A stretch of 64,000 nucleotides of DNA from Anaerolineales bacterium UBA2181 (GTDB lineage Bacteria > Chloroflexota > Anaerolineae > Promineifilales > UBA4811): NCBI GenBank assembly GCA_002328075.1, contig DCVT01000012.1, positions 5,442-69,441 of the forward strand. The letters are read 5' to 3'. This document shows, piece after piece, positions 9,754-18,775 of this stretch. How positions within the stretch are numbered: position 1 is the first letter of the stretch; each line of letters opens with the position of its first letter. Position numbers and translations under genes: made by a program. The notes under the pieces were generated by a model that saw only the letters and a list, made by a program, of their open reading frames with translations, was not told the origin of the DNA and did no database searches.

Positions 9754-10383
9754 TTAGTCAAAAGCGGTCGGGCGCGCTCCATCGATCCAGTGCGCCTTGA
9801 CCTCTGACAGGTGCCGCTCGTCCGTCCGGTTGGCCGATAGTGGCGGCAGCGCGTCAAAAGAAAAGAAACCCACCGCCGCAGTCTCATCGCTGGGTTGCGG
9901 TTGACCGCCTGTCAATTCGCACAGGAAAACCACTTTGTAAGCATGATATAAAGACAACGGCCGACCGCTCCTGTTGGCGTCGTACACGCCGATCACCTTG
10001 CGAGCGAGGACCTCATAACCGCTCTCCTCCCGCACCTCGCGGGTTACCGTGGCCGATGGACTATCACCTACGTCGGCCCACCCACCCGGCATGCACCAGC
10101 GTCCGTCTGCCCGCTCCTTAACTAACAAGATCTCGCCGTGGTGGATTACCGCTCCACGCACATCCACCTTGGGCGTTGCGTAGCCCTGCTGCGCCGAAAA
10201 ATCCTCCAACCAGTGATTCACCGGCAGATGGGTATGCTGCTGGAGAATCTCGGCCGCAATCTGCAGGAGGCGTTCATACCGCTGAACATCGAACGGGTCC
10301 CTGCCATATGTCAGACCTGATTGACAGAGCGCCTCTATCTCGCGCACCCAGGCCAGCCAGGGGGGCAATGCCGGATCAGCCAT
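9754..10383 (-). CDS. Nudix hydrolase with N-terminal Nudix-associated domain
   Basis: 209 residues. The first ~65 form the alpha-helical domain seen in YjhB-type ADP-sugar/ADP-ribose pyrophosphatases. The Nudix box is complete at ~105-127: G..DVG(D)SPSATVTREVREESGY, with the REVREE metal-binding core. It should hydrolyse a nucleoside diphosphate linked to another moiety; the substrate is unknown. It starts 9 bases after the asparaginase stop, so the two are probably co-transcribed. Confidence 0.88.
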   Translation of the reverse strand: MADPALPPWLAWVREIEALCQSGLTYGRDPFDVQRYERLLQIAAEILQQHTHLPVNHWLEDFSAQQGYATPKVDVRGAVIHHGEILLVKERADGRWCMPGGWADVGDSPSATVTREVREESGYEVLARKVIGVYDANRSGRPLSLYHAYKVVFLCELTGGQPQPSDETAAVGFFSFDALPPLSANRTDERHLSEVKAHWIDGARPTAFD

Positions 10384-10392
10384 GGCAGTTGC

Positions 10393-11340
10393 CTAAGCGT
10401 CGTGGGTTCCCCAGCGCTGCGCCAGCGCCACATGGACCCGCTCAAGTACTACCGGCTCATCCATTTCGGGGGTCATGGCCAGGTAGGTGCTGCCAACCGT
10501 GCTGCAGAAACCGGTGTGGCTGCCGTCACGTCCCAACACAAGGAAACTCATCCCAGCCAGGTATCGGCCGCCCAGCGAGTCCAGGTCGCTCATCGCCTCT
10601 TGCCCAGCCCCGTCTAGCGACAAACCCATTTTCAGATACAGCACCAGGCTGCGGGCAGTCCCGGCTCGGATTGCCATTTCTCCCATGCCGGTGCACGCAG
10701 CCGCACCATATCGGTTGTCGGCGTACAGGCCGGCGCCCACCACCGGGGAATCGCCCACCCGGCCGGGATACTTCCAAGCCCAACCGCTGGTGGATACTCC
10801 CACCGCCAGATCACCGTGCGCGTCCCGGGCAATCATGTTCACCGTCCCGCGAGTCCGCTCAGGGTCCGCGGTAATGGCTACCCAGCGCCACAAGTCTGGA
10901 AGATCCGGAAACTGCCGCCAATCATCAGCGGTCAGAACTGACTGTAGCTCCTTCTTCCATCTCTCGTGCGACGTCTCGGTCAATAGATCGCTGGGCTCAC
11001 AACCCATCTCGGCCGCAAAACGCGCCGCGCCATCACCCACCAGGAACACGTGGGGTAGCTTTTCCATTACGTGGCGGGCCACAGAGATGGCATGACAGAA
11101 CCCTTGCATCGAGCCCACAGCACCGGCCTCCAGGGTGCGACCGTTCATAATCGCCGCATCCAACTCTACCTGACCCAAGAGGTTCGGAAACCCGCCGTAC
11201 CCCACCGAGTGATCCTCGGGATTGGCCTCCACGAAACGGATGCCAGCCTCCACCGCGTCCACCGCTTTGCCGCCGCTGCGGAGCACGCGAATCGCCTCGC
11301 CGATTCCTACCCGGCCGTTGGTACTGGAAATAACAATCAC
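10393..11340 (-). CDS. N-terminal-nucleophile asparaginase / glycosylasparaginase family
   Basis: 315 residues, starting with GTG at 11340 behind a GGGAGG ribosome site. The family makes one chain that cuts itself to expose a Thr nucleophile; the site here is the RGTVN segment (Thr ~185), followed by DLAVGVSTSGWAWKYPGR and VGAGLYADN.YGAAACTGMGE typical of the beta chain. The alpha part has GGKAVDAVEAGIRFVEANP and SVGYGG.PN. Likely activity: N4-(beta-GlcNAc)-L-asparaginase or isoaspartyl/asparagine hydrolysis; the SVGYGG.PN and GRVGDSP features favour the glycosylasparaginase side. No signal peptide, so cytoplasmic. Confidence 0.88.
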   Translation of the reverse strand: MIVISSTNGRVGIGEAIRVLRSGGKAVDAVEAGIRFVEANPEDHSVGYGGFPNLLGQVELDAAIMNGRTLEAGAVGSMQGFCHAISVARHVMEKLPHVFLVGDGAARFAAEMGCEPSDLLTETSHERWKKELQSVLTADDWRQFPDLPDLWRWVAITADPERTRGTVNMIARDAHGDLAVGVSTSGWAWKYPGRVGDSPVVGAGLYADNRYGAAACTGMGEMAIRAGTARSLVLYLKMGLSLDGAGQEAMSDLDSLGGRYLAGMSFLVLGRDGSHTGFCSTVGSTYLAMTPEMDEPVVLERVHVALAQRWGTHDA

Positions 11341-11366
11341 GAACTACCTCCCGCAGGTTTCGGCCA

Positions 11367-11375
11367 ATTGTATCA
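11367..11375 (-). promoter_or_regulatory. Extended -10 promoter of the asparaginase operon
   Basis: TGATACAAT on the minus strand is an extended -10 element; no good -35 is seen. Transcription would begin near 11360, giving a ~20-base leader that contains the GGGAGG ribosome site. Confidence 0.5.
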
Positions 11376-11655
11376 CAATCGGTCGGCCGGGTTCGCTGAA
11401 CCGAGTTGGGTGCGGCGACCGGCCGGGCCGATACCGATGCCCTGGAATCCGGCGCTTGATGATTTTCGCTGGAGGCAGTAAGATCAGGATTGTTCGGCCG
11501 CCGACGCTGGCCGAATCGACTCACAGACTAGCGAGTTGGCAATGCCCCCGCGAGATACGCGAGGGAGGAGGAAAGACCATCATCGCCACAGATGACGCGC
11601 TACACAATCAGACGCGCGAAGGAACATCTCTGGAAAGCGATTTCGCCGCCGGCCC
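11376..11655. other. Intergenic region, no gene seen
   Basis: Between the asparaginase promoter and the OsmC-like gene. The only structure is an imperfect inverted repeat at ~11548-11568 (CCCCCGCG / CGCGAGGG) without a T tract, which might end the OsmC transcript. No credible reading frame. Confidence 0.5.
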
Positions 11656-12081
11656 TCAATTGCCTGCATCCAACCCTTCAGGTTCGATGCCCACATGAGC
11701 GCGAACTCGGAACCTAGGAGGGCTTTCCAAGTGTTTCTTGACCGCGCAGAGCTCGGCGGCGCGTATGAGCGCCGGGCCATATCGCTCGGGAAAGCCCGCC
11801 GGCAGGTCGATGTCCAGATTCACCTGGGTCGCCATCGCGGTAAGCGGATCGTACTCCAGGTTCTGCCGGATTCGCAGTCCCCGAGTGTCCAAGCCTCGCT
11901 GGCGACAGAAATTCAGCACATATATGCCAGCGCACGTGCCCAGCGAAGCCAGAAAGAGCTGAAACGGCGAGGGCGCCGATCCTTCGCCTCCTCCCTGCAC
12001 CGGTTGGTCGGTGCGCACGACAAACTCACCAAACCCAGCATCCACGCGCGCCCCCCCGGGAAACGTCATGGTCATCTCCAT
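11656..12081 (-). CDS. OsmC/YhfA-like family protein
   Basis: 141 residues. The OsmC fold is recognised by PSPFQLFLASLGTCAGIYVLNFC (first conserved Cys ~54) and AAELCAVKKHLESPP (second Cys ~112), the pair that forms the peroxidatic thiols in OsmC/Ohr enzymes. Likely a thiol peroxidase or related stress protein acting on organic hydroperoxides; members of the YhfA branch are less well defined. GAGGAG precedes the ATG by 9 bases. Single gene, divergent from thpR. Confidence 0.85.
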   Translation of the reverse strand: MEMTMTFPGGARVDAGFGEFVVRTDQPVQGGGEGSAPSPFQLFLASLGTCAGIYVLNFCRQRGLDTRGLRIRQNLEYDPLTAMATQVNLDIDLPAGFPERYGPALIRAAELCAVKKHLESPPRFRVRAHVGIEPEGLDAGN

Positions 12082-12207
12082 ATTCTCGTTCTCCTCAAGC
12101 CGCCCATACTAGGGCAAACCTCAAATCAAATCGGACAGACACGCGATATTAGATGCAGCAACCGGAAAACGGTGGCACAGCTGCAATCGTGAAAGGACTA
12201 GGTAACC

Positions 12208-12801
12208 ATGCGAGATACCATTCGGGCGTTCATAGCGATCGAACTCGGAGCAGAACTGAGGACGGCTCTGGACCGGCTTTCCCACCAACTAGAGCACCGG
12301 ATCGAGCCTGGCACGGTTCGCTGGGTCAAAACCCAGGCGATGCACCTGACGCTGATCTTTTTGGGTGATACACCGGTGGAGCAAGTGCACTTGATCCAGC
12401 GGGCCATCGCCGGGGCTGCACGCGGCTTTCCTTCTCTATCGTTGACCGCGTCCGGCCTCGGCTGTTACCCCAACCTTCGGCAACCTCGCGTGGTTTGGGT
12501 CGGTGTCCATGAACCGAGCGGCCACCTTGCCCGCCTCAAGATCAACCTGGATAACCACCTAAAGGGGTTGGGTTTCGAACCCGAGCAGCGGCCGTTTTCG
12601 CCGCATCTGACTCTCGGCCGGGTTCAGAAACAAGCGAGCCGAGATGCAGGCCGCAAGTTGGGCCAAGAAGTGCAGGCGATGGCGGTCGGCCAGGTCGGCC
12701 GGATCACCGTCGACCGAATAGGTCTGATCCGCAGCGACCTAAAGCCCACTGGACCGGTGTACTCGACCCTGGCCAGCATCTCGTTGGGCCAGGAGCCATA
12801 G
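12208..12801 (+). CDS. thpR: RNA 2',3'-cyclic phosphodiesterase (LigT/ThpR)
   Basis: 197 residues with the two HxTx motifs of the 2H phosphoesterase family: HLTL at ~46-49 (MHLTLIFLGD) and HLTL at ~132-135 (FSPHLTLGRV). These hydrolyse 2',3'-cyclic phosphate ends of RNA to 2'-phosphates. The N-terminus (MRDTIRAFIAIEL) matches the family start, and AAAGGA lies upstream. Length is normal for the family. Confidence 0.93.
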   Translation: MRDTIRAFIAIELGAELRTALDRLSHQLEHRIEPGTVRWVKTQAMHLTLIFLGDTPVEQVHLIQRAIAGAARGFPSLSLTASGLGCYPNLRQPRVVWVGVHEPSGHLARLKINLDNHLKGLGFEPEQRPFSPHLTLGRVQKQASRDAGRKLGQEVQAMAVGQVGRITVDRIGLIRSDLKPTGPVYSTLASISLGQEP

Positions 12802-12882
12802 GTAGTATTTACCATTGGCCAGACCACCGAGCAGATTACCATAGGCGGGCCAGATCCGGCTCTGGCTGGAGTGCGGGTACCC

Positions 12883-14481
12883 ATGATTGGCTTCAAATCC
12901 GACCGCTGCCCATTGGCGCTGATTCTGATGGCGGCCGTGGCTCTACGTCTTGCCATACTGGCCTGTGGCGCGGTGCCGTTCAACTCGGACGAGGCGGTGG
13001 TTGCGCTGATGGCCCGCCATACACTGGAAGGCCGGTGGCCGGTCTTTTTCTACGGCCAATCCTACATGGGAAGTTTGGATGCCACGCTGATTGCAGCCGC
13101 CTTTGCCGTCCTGGGCCAAACGGTGCTGGTGATCCGGCTGGTGCAGAGCGCGGTGTATCTGGCAACCGTAGCAACCACCTATGCGCTTGGTATGCGGCTA
13201 TTTCGTGACCGATGGGTGGCAGGCGCGGCCAGCATGTTGCTGGCCGTGCCCACCGTGCTGGTCAGCACCTACACGACGGCCACGCTGGGTGGATACGGCG
13301 AGATACTCCTGCTGGGGAACCTGACGCTTTGGCTGGTCCATGCAGTCACAACCGACCGCCAGGGCAGTCTCTCGAACTGGCTTGGGCTGGGGTTGGTCTG
13401 CGGTTTGGGGCTGTGGACGTCTGCCCTTAGTATTGTGTACACGTTGCCGGCCGGCGTCATGGTCATTGTCCATTTTCTGCGCGTCCGTAGGAACCGAAGC
13501 AGCGACCTTCCTTGGGCTGCGTGGGCTTGGGCAGCAGCCGGTTTCCTGGCAGGCAGCAGCCCTTGGTTGTGGCACAACTTTGCTCATAGCTGGTCAGCCC
13601 TCCGGTTCATGATTACCGGGCAGGAAAGCTCCGGAATAGGCGTTCAGCAGCTTCCGTTGTCCAGCCGCTTGGCTGGCATGGCGCTGCTGGGCCTGCCGGC
13701 CTTGCTGGGCATGCGTTTTCCCTGGTCGGCCGGCTATACTCTGCTGCCGTTGGCGATAGTGCCTCTGACCACCAGTTTGGCAGCCCTGACCACCGCCCTG
13801 CAGGTTTCCTGGCACCGACGCCGGGCTGAGCATCTGCTGTTGATCGGCGTGCCCGGCACCTTTGCAGGCCTGTACCTGCTCTCGCGTTTCGGCACCGACC
13901 CGACCGGCCGGTACTTCCTGCCCCTGGCAGTACCTTTGGTGTTGTGGACCGCGGCAGCCCTAAACCTGCTCCGCACCCGGCACCCACGATTAGCCGCGCT
14001 GCTCCTGGCCTGTCTGGTTATGTATCAACTGCTGGGCAACATCATCGCCACTATCCAGAACCCTCCCGGATTGACCACTCAATTCGACCCGAGCAACAGG
14101 TTCGACAATGCCGACGACCATGAGTTGATCAGCTTTCTCCGCAGCGTTGGAATCACGCGAGGATATAGCAACTATTTCGTCGCGTTTCGCATCGCGTTCC
14201 TTTCCGACGAGTCGGTGATTCTCTCCTCCCAATTACCCTACAAGCCGGACATGAGCTACAATCCGGCTGATGATCGGTATCCCCCCTATACGGCTGAGGT
14301 GGAGCGCGCCCGCGAGGTGGTCTACGTGACAAGCATTCATCCTGCTTTGGATGCTCTCTTGGCTGAGCGGCTGGCCGCGGCTGGCCTCCAGTTCTTGGAG
14401 AGACAGATTGGCCCGTATCACATCTTCTATCGTCTCAGCCGCCACATCACCCCACAGGAACTGGGAGTCTGGTCTCCGTGA
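12883..14481 (+). CDS. Polytopic GT-C/GT39-like glycosyltransferase 1
   Basis: 532 residues, about a dozen hydrophobic segments and a C-terminal soluble part. An Asp-Glu pair (D36-E37, FNSDEAVVALMARHTLEG) sits in the first external loop right after helix 1, where lipid-linked-sugar transferases of the PMT/ArnT (GT-C) type carry their catalytic acid. This predicts transfer of a sugar from a polyprenyl carrier on the outer membrane face. An alternative GTG start lies 12 bases upstream; the ATG was chosen for its TGGAG spacing. First gene of a run of membrane glycosyltransferases; its stop overlaps the next start by 4 bases. Acceptor and donor unknown. Confidence 0.8.
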   Translation: MIGFKSDRCPLALILMAAVALRLAILACGAVPFNSDEAVVALMARHTLEGRWPVFFYGQSYMGSLDATLIAAAFAVLGQTVLVIRLVQSAVYLATVATTYALGMRLFRDRWVAGAASMLLAVPTVLVSTYTTATLGGYGEILLLGNLTLWLVHAVTTDRQGSLSNWLGLGLVCGLGLWTSALSIVYTLPAGVMVIVHFLRVRRNRSSDLPWAAWAWAAAGFLAGSSPWLWHNFAHSWSALRFMITGQESSGIGVQQLPLSSRLAGMALLGLPALLGMRFPWSAGYTLLPLAIVPLTTSLAALTTALQVSWHRRRAEHLLLIGVPGTFAGLYLLSRFGTDPTGRYFLPLAVPLVLWTAAALNLLRTRHPRLAALLLACLVMYQLLGNIIATIQNPPGLTTQFDPSNRFDNADDHELISFLRSVGITRGYSNYFVAFRIAFLSDESVILSSQLPYKPDMSYNPADDRYPPYTAEVERAREVVYVTSIHPALDALLAERLAAAGLQFLERQIGPYHIFYRLSRHITPQELGVWSP

Positions 14482-15956
14482 CATCACGCGCCGCGCGATG
14501 GTTGACTTTTGACCGGCTGGTGACTGCCATTGTGCTGATCAGCATCTTTGCCATGGCCGTGCGGGTCCCGGTCGACTCGGACACGTGGTGGCATCTGGAG
14601 TCCGGCCGTTGGATCGTCACCTATCAAGAGATTCCCCAGGTTGACCCATTTTCGCACACCCGCCTGGGCGCTCCGTGGATTGACCATAGCTGGTTGGCCC
14701 AGATTGTGCTTTTTCTGGTGTACGATGCGGCCGGATACGCCGGTCTGGGTCTGCTGGTGGCGATGCTGGCAACCGTTGCGTTTGTGTTTGTCCGGATGCA
14801 GTGCCGTAAGGGTAACCGTTGGCTGCTTGCCTTCACCCTGATCACCGCTGCAGCCACTTCAGGAGTCATCTGGGTTGCCCGGCCCCAGATGTTCAGCTTT
14901 GCCTATACCGCGATCCTGTGTTATCTGCTGCACCGCTTTAGGCAGGGCGACGACCGGGCGCTGGGATGGATTCCGCCTCTCATGGTGCTGTGGGTGAACA
15001 CGCACGGTGGGTTTGCCGTGGGCTTTATTCTGCTGGCGGTCCACCTATTTGGCGAGTTAGGAAACCAGGTGCTGCTCACTGGAACACCCCGACTCTCTTG
15101 GTGTCCCGCCGGGCGCCTGGCGCTGGTGGCTGCCATCTCCTTCCTGCTGGTATCACTCAACCCCAACGGCGTGCAGATGTGGATGTACCCGTTCCGGACC
15201 GTCGGGATCGGAGTATTGCAGGACTTTATTGCCGAATGGCGCCCCCCCGATTTCCACCAGTTGCACCTTCAACCGTTCATATGGATGGTTCTGGCGGCGC
15301 TAACTGCATTCGGGCTGTCTGGACGGCCGGCCGATTGGACCGACCTAACGCTGGTCGCTCTGTTCACCTACATGTCGCTCATGGCCGGACGCAACATTGC
15401 CCTATTCGCGCTGGTGACCGCTCCGGTGATCGTGCGGTACGGCAGCACTGCCCTGGAGGCGTGGCGTGTTCGCCGCGGCGGTCGTCTCCGGTCTACAGCT
15501 GCTCGCCCGCACCGGGCACTGACGGCGCTCAATTGGGCTATCTTGCTGTTGGTACTGGTCGGCACCGTCGCGAAAAGCGTCCCTCCCTTGCGGCTGGAGG
15601 CCAATCGTCGTGCCCAGTCCGGTTCGATGCCGGTGAACGCTGTCGAATACCTGCGCCGGGAACAACCGGTTGGACCCATGCTCAACAGCTACAACTGGGG
15701 CGGCTACCTGATCTGGCACCTGGCCGAATACCCCGTATTTGTGGACGGCCGGACCGACCTGTATGACAACGAATTCTTGCGCGAATACCTGGCGCTCGTC
15801 TGGTGTCAACCGGGATGGGAGCAGAAGCTAGACGATTGGGGTATCAACCTGGTGCTGATTGAACCCGAGAGCACGCTCGCCCGGCTGCTGCAGGAGCATC
15901 CGGATTGGCAGCAGACTATTAGCGATGAGATCGCCGTCGTTTTTGTCCGCCAATAG
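14478..15956 (+). CDS. Polytopic membrane protein, GT-C-like 2
   Basis: 492 residues. Starts with GTG inside a GTGA overlap with the preceding stop, implying translational coupling. The first loop holds DSDTWWHLESGRWI (D33, D35) then DPFSHTRLGAPWIDHSWLAQ, a pattern of uncharacterised GT-C-type membrane proteins. About ten membrane helices follow, and the C-terminal ~90 residues (SYNWGGYLIWHL, VDGRTDLYDN) form an external domain. The role is inferred from fold and neighbours; the reaction is not known. Confidence 0.7.
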   Translation: MTSRAARWLTFDRLVTAIVLISIFAMAVRVPVDSDTWWHLESGRWIVTYQEIPQVDPFSHTRLGAPWIDHSWLAQIVLFLVYDAAGYAGLGLLVAMLATVAFVFVRMQCRKGNRWLLAFTLITAAATSGVIWVARPQMFSFAYTAILCYLLHRFRQGDDRALGWIPPLMVLWVNTHGGFAVGFILLAVHLFGELGNQVLLTGTPRLSWCPAGRLALVAAISFLLVSLNPNGVQMWMYPFRTVGIGVLQDFIAEWRPPDFHQLHLQPFIWMVLAALTAFGLSGRPADWTDLTLVALFTYMSLMAGRNIALFALVTAPVIVRYGSTALEAWRVRRGGRLRSTAARPHRALTALNWAILLLVLVGTVAKSVPPLRLEANRRAQSGSMPVNAVEYLRREQPVGPMLNSYNWGGYLIWHLAEYPVFVDGRTDLYDNEFLREYLALVWCQPGWEQKLDDWGINLVLIEPESTLARLLQEHPDWQQTISDEIAVVFVRQ

Positions 15957-17574
15957 GTGGCACCTGGCGTCGGGTGTGGTGGCGCTCGTGTGGGCCAATC
16001 TCCCCACCCTGACTGGCTACGGGGCAGCAGACCTGCAGACGGTGTTCAGTGGTTTCTTTATCTTTCCGCAGGACGGTTTTTCCTATTTGGCCAAGATGCA
16101 GCAGGGTGCCGCCGGCAGCTGGCTCTTTCACCTGCCCTTCACCACCGAAGCCCACCCGGGAGCATGGTTGTACCCCTTTTACCTGACGCTGGGCAAGGCG
16201 ACGTCAGCGCTGGGACTCTCGATGATCGGCGGTTACCACCTGGCTCGGCTGGTCAGTTCAGTCGCGCTGCTGGCGTGTGCCGGCAGGTTTCTTGCCAGGT
16301 TCGCGGTTACCCAACGGGGGCGATTTCTCAGCTGGACCATGATCTTGGCGGGTGGCGGTACCGACTGGCTCCTGTCTTCCCTCAAACCATCGTACGTGGC
16401 CTTTACTGCCGTTACTCCTGACGTATCCATTTTCTCGGTGCTCTATGGCCCACCGCACGTAACCGCCGCGCTGGCCCTGCTCCTATGGATCCTGCCCACG
16501 GTTCCGGACCTATTCATAGCCGACCGGTCCCTGGTGGCCTCGCCGTGCAGTCATTCTGGTCGCCGCCGGTGGATCAAGGCATGGCTCTTGGGTCTGGGCG
16601 GTCTGGTGATGTCGCTGATCCGGCCGGACTATGTGCCAATCCTTTATGGCGTGCTGATTGCCTATTGGCTGTCGTTGGCGTTGAAGCGGCGCCAGATCCT
16701 TGGGCAGGAGGCAGCGCTGGCCGGTGCGATATGTCTTCCTGCTTTTCCATACGCCCTCCTGGTGGTTGCCACTTTTCGGACCAACCCAGCGATGGCCGGA
16801 TGGGCGGAGCAGAACCCGTTGATGACGCCGCCCCTGGACGACCTGCTCGCCGGGATTGGGTTGTTCTTACTCCCGGCCGTCCTCGGCGTGGTTCAGGACC
16901 GCTGGTGGCACGACGATAGGCGCCTGCTGCTGGTTGCCTGGGCAGCGGTACTGCCACTGCTGCTCTATTCTCCGCTGCCCTTGCAGCGGAGGCTGGTGGG
17001 CGGGGTCCAGGTGGCACTGGCGGTGCCGGCCGGTCACTGGATAGACCAACATGCACTGCCATGGTTGGGAAAAGCACGTTGGCGAACAGCCGTATTCGGT
17101 CCGCTGTTGGCATCGGCGGCGTGCCTGTTGTTTAGCTACCCTCTTCTCTTTGTTTGGGGTGCAGTGGAGTATGTCGCCACCCGGCCGGAAACCCTTTTTC
17201 TGACGGCCGACGAAATCGCCGCACTGGATTGGCTGAAAACCAGGCCCCCCGGCCTGGTAGTCATGGCAGCCGAGGATACCGGGCGTTACATCCCGGCCTA
17301 CAGCCGGGCAATCCCAGTGCTAGGTCACCCCGTCGAGACGCTCGCGGTGGAAGAGAAACGAGCCGACGTCAGCCGCTTCTTCGCCGCCGATACGCCCGCG
17401 GCGGACCGGTTGGCGATTCTAAACCGTTACAGTGCGGCCGTGATCTGGCGGGGACCGCGCGAACGCAGGCTCGGCTCCTTTGACCCGGCAATTCTGCATG
17501 GCTACCTGTTGGGGTTTGAGCAGGGGCCAATTAAGGTCTGGATCAGCTCAGAAGAGGTCCATGACGGTTGGTAG
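15925..17574 (+). CDS. Polytopic membrane protein, GT-C-like 3
   Basis: 549 residues from an ATG that overlaps the previous gene by 32 bases; the frame is open further upstream but only within that gene. An acidic residue follows the first helix (FPQDGFSYLAKMQQG), then HPGAWLYPFYLTLGK. About 10-12 membrane segments are followed by a C-terminal soluble stretch (LFLTADEIAALDWLK onward) of ~100 residues. Not assigned to a named family; considered a lipid-linked sugar transferase or a partner of one because of its topology and position. A GTG at ~15966 is an alternative start. Confidence 0.65.
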   Translation: MRSPSFLSANRWHLASGVVALVWANLPTLTGYGAADLQTVFSGFFIFPQDGFSYLAKMQQGAAGSWLFHLPFTTEAHPGAWLYPFYLTLGKATSALGLSMIGGYHLARLVSSVALLACAGRFLARFAVTQRGRFLSWTMILAGGGTDWLLSSLKPSYVAFTAVTPDVSIFSVLYGPPHVTAALALLLWILPTVPDLFIADRSLVASPCSHSGRRRWIKAWLLGLGGLVMSLIRPDYVPILYGVLIAYWLSLALKRRQILGQEAALAGAICLPAFPYALLVVATFRTNPAMAGWAEQNPLMTPPLDDLLAGIGLFLLPAVLGVVQDRWWHDDRRLLLVAWAAVLPLLLYSPLPLQRRLVGGVQVALAVPAGHWIDQHALPWLGKARWRTAVFGPLLASAACLLFSYPLLFVWGAVEYVATRPETLFLTADEIAALDWLKTRPPGLVVMAAEDTGRYIPAYSRAIPVLGHPVETLAVEEKRADVSRFFAADTPAADRLAILNRYSAAVIWRGPRERRLGSFDPAILHGYLLGFEQGPIKVWISSEEVHDGW

Positions 17575-18775
17575 GAAGCTGCTGATCGGTTCGTTGCTGG
17601 CCCTGCTGGCGATCGTCTGGTTCTCCGCCCAAGGCTGGCTGACCTACCGCCTGTTCACCTCTCGTTTTCCCGGGGCGAACGACTTTCTTGCGCGCTGGGC
17701 TCCTGGCTGTGCCCTTTTGTGGTATGGCGAGAATCCGTATTCAGAGCAGGCCACGCTGCGCGCCCAGTTGATCATGCATGGCCGTCCAGCCCAACCGGGA
17801 GAAGATCACGCGCCGTTCTTCTACCCGCTGTACGCGCTCGTCTTTGTCGCGCCGTTTTGCCTCACACAGAACTATCCGTTGGCTCAAGCCTACTGGATGA
17901 CCACCCTCTTTTTCGTCCTGGTCGCCGGAACGTTACTGACGCTGTCAGTGACACGCTGGCGCCCTCCAGCTTGCCTCTGGGCGTTCACTCTACTATGGAC
18001 CGCCCTCAACTACCCGCATGCTCGTGCCGTCCTGCTCGGCCAGTTCAATCTGCTAGTGTTCCTTGGTGTCGGGTTGACGCTGTTCTTCCTGGCTCGGCAC
18101 GCTGATTTGGCGGCCGGTGCCTGTCTGGTTATCACCACCGTCAAACCCCAGTTGTCGTTCATGGTCATCGCCTGGTTGCTCTGGTGGACGGCATGCCAAC
18201 GGAGATGGCGATTCTGGGTTGGTTTTGCGCTGGTGGTGGGGGTCGCCGCTGGCGTCTGCTTCCTGGTGGTGCCCAGCTGGATGGGCGATTTTGTCCGCCA
18301 GGTGGTTCATTACGACGAACTCGCCGGCACCACCTACCATTCGCTCACCTGGATCATGGTGCGTCACTTTCTGGGTGCCGGGCCACCGCTGGAGGCCGTG
18401 GTTATCGCAGGGTTTCTGGTTGCGGCCCTGGTCATTTCCTGGCGATATCGGCTTGCCCAGGGGGACGGTATGCTGTGGGCCACCGCCATGGTGTTGCTGC
18501 TTACCCAATTCGTCGCGCCTCGTGTCGCGACCACCGGTTACGCGGTGTTGCTGTTTGCGCTTTTCCTTCTGTTTCGCCGTTGGACCCAATCAATGGGTCG
18601 GCACTGGTTGGCGTTAGTCGTGCAACTGGCATTGTTGGTCGGCCAATGGGCACTCTTTCTGGCAACCATCGAGGGGAACGTGGAGACCGCGGCCGTGTAC
18701 CTTCTTTTCCCCGTGCCGCTATTGGTGGCTCTGGTGCTGGACCGACCGTCCACCAACACGGATTCTGGGTCATGA
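17561..18775 (+). CDS. DUF2029 / GT87-type mannosyltransferase-like membrane protein
   Basis: 404 residues, ATG at 17561 overlapping the previous gene by 14 bases, with AGAAGAGG upstream. The early loop GANDFLARWAPGCALLWYGENPYS and the ARAVLLGQFNLLVFLGVGL...VKPQLS segment are hallmarks of the DUF2029/GT87 family, whose studied members (actinobacterial PimE) transfer mannose from polyprenyl-phosphate-mannose. The Asp of the GANDF motif is the candidate catalytic acid. Membrane-embedded, ~10 helices. The next gene begins within the stop codon (ATGA). Confidence 0.82.
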   Translation: MTVGRKLLIGSLLALLAIVWFSAQGWLTYRLFTSRFPGANDFLARWAPGCALLWYGENPYSEQATLRAQLIMHGRPAQPGEDHAPFFYPLYALVFVAPFCLTQNYPLAQAYWMTTLFFVLVAGTLLTLSVTRWRPPACLWAFTLLWTALNYPHARAVLLGQFNLLVFLGVGLTLFFLARHADLAAGACLVITTVKPQLSFMVIAWLLWWTACQRRWRFWVGFALVVGVAAGVCFLVVPSWMGDFVRQVVHYDELAGTTYHSLTWIMVRHFLGAGPPLEAVVIAGFLVAALVISWRYRLAQGDGMLWATAMVLLLTQFVAPRVATTGYAVLLFALFLLFRRWTQSMGRHWLALVVQLALLVGQWALFLATIEGNVETAAVYLLFPVPLLVALVLDRPSTNTDSGS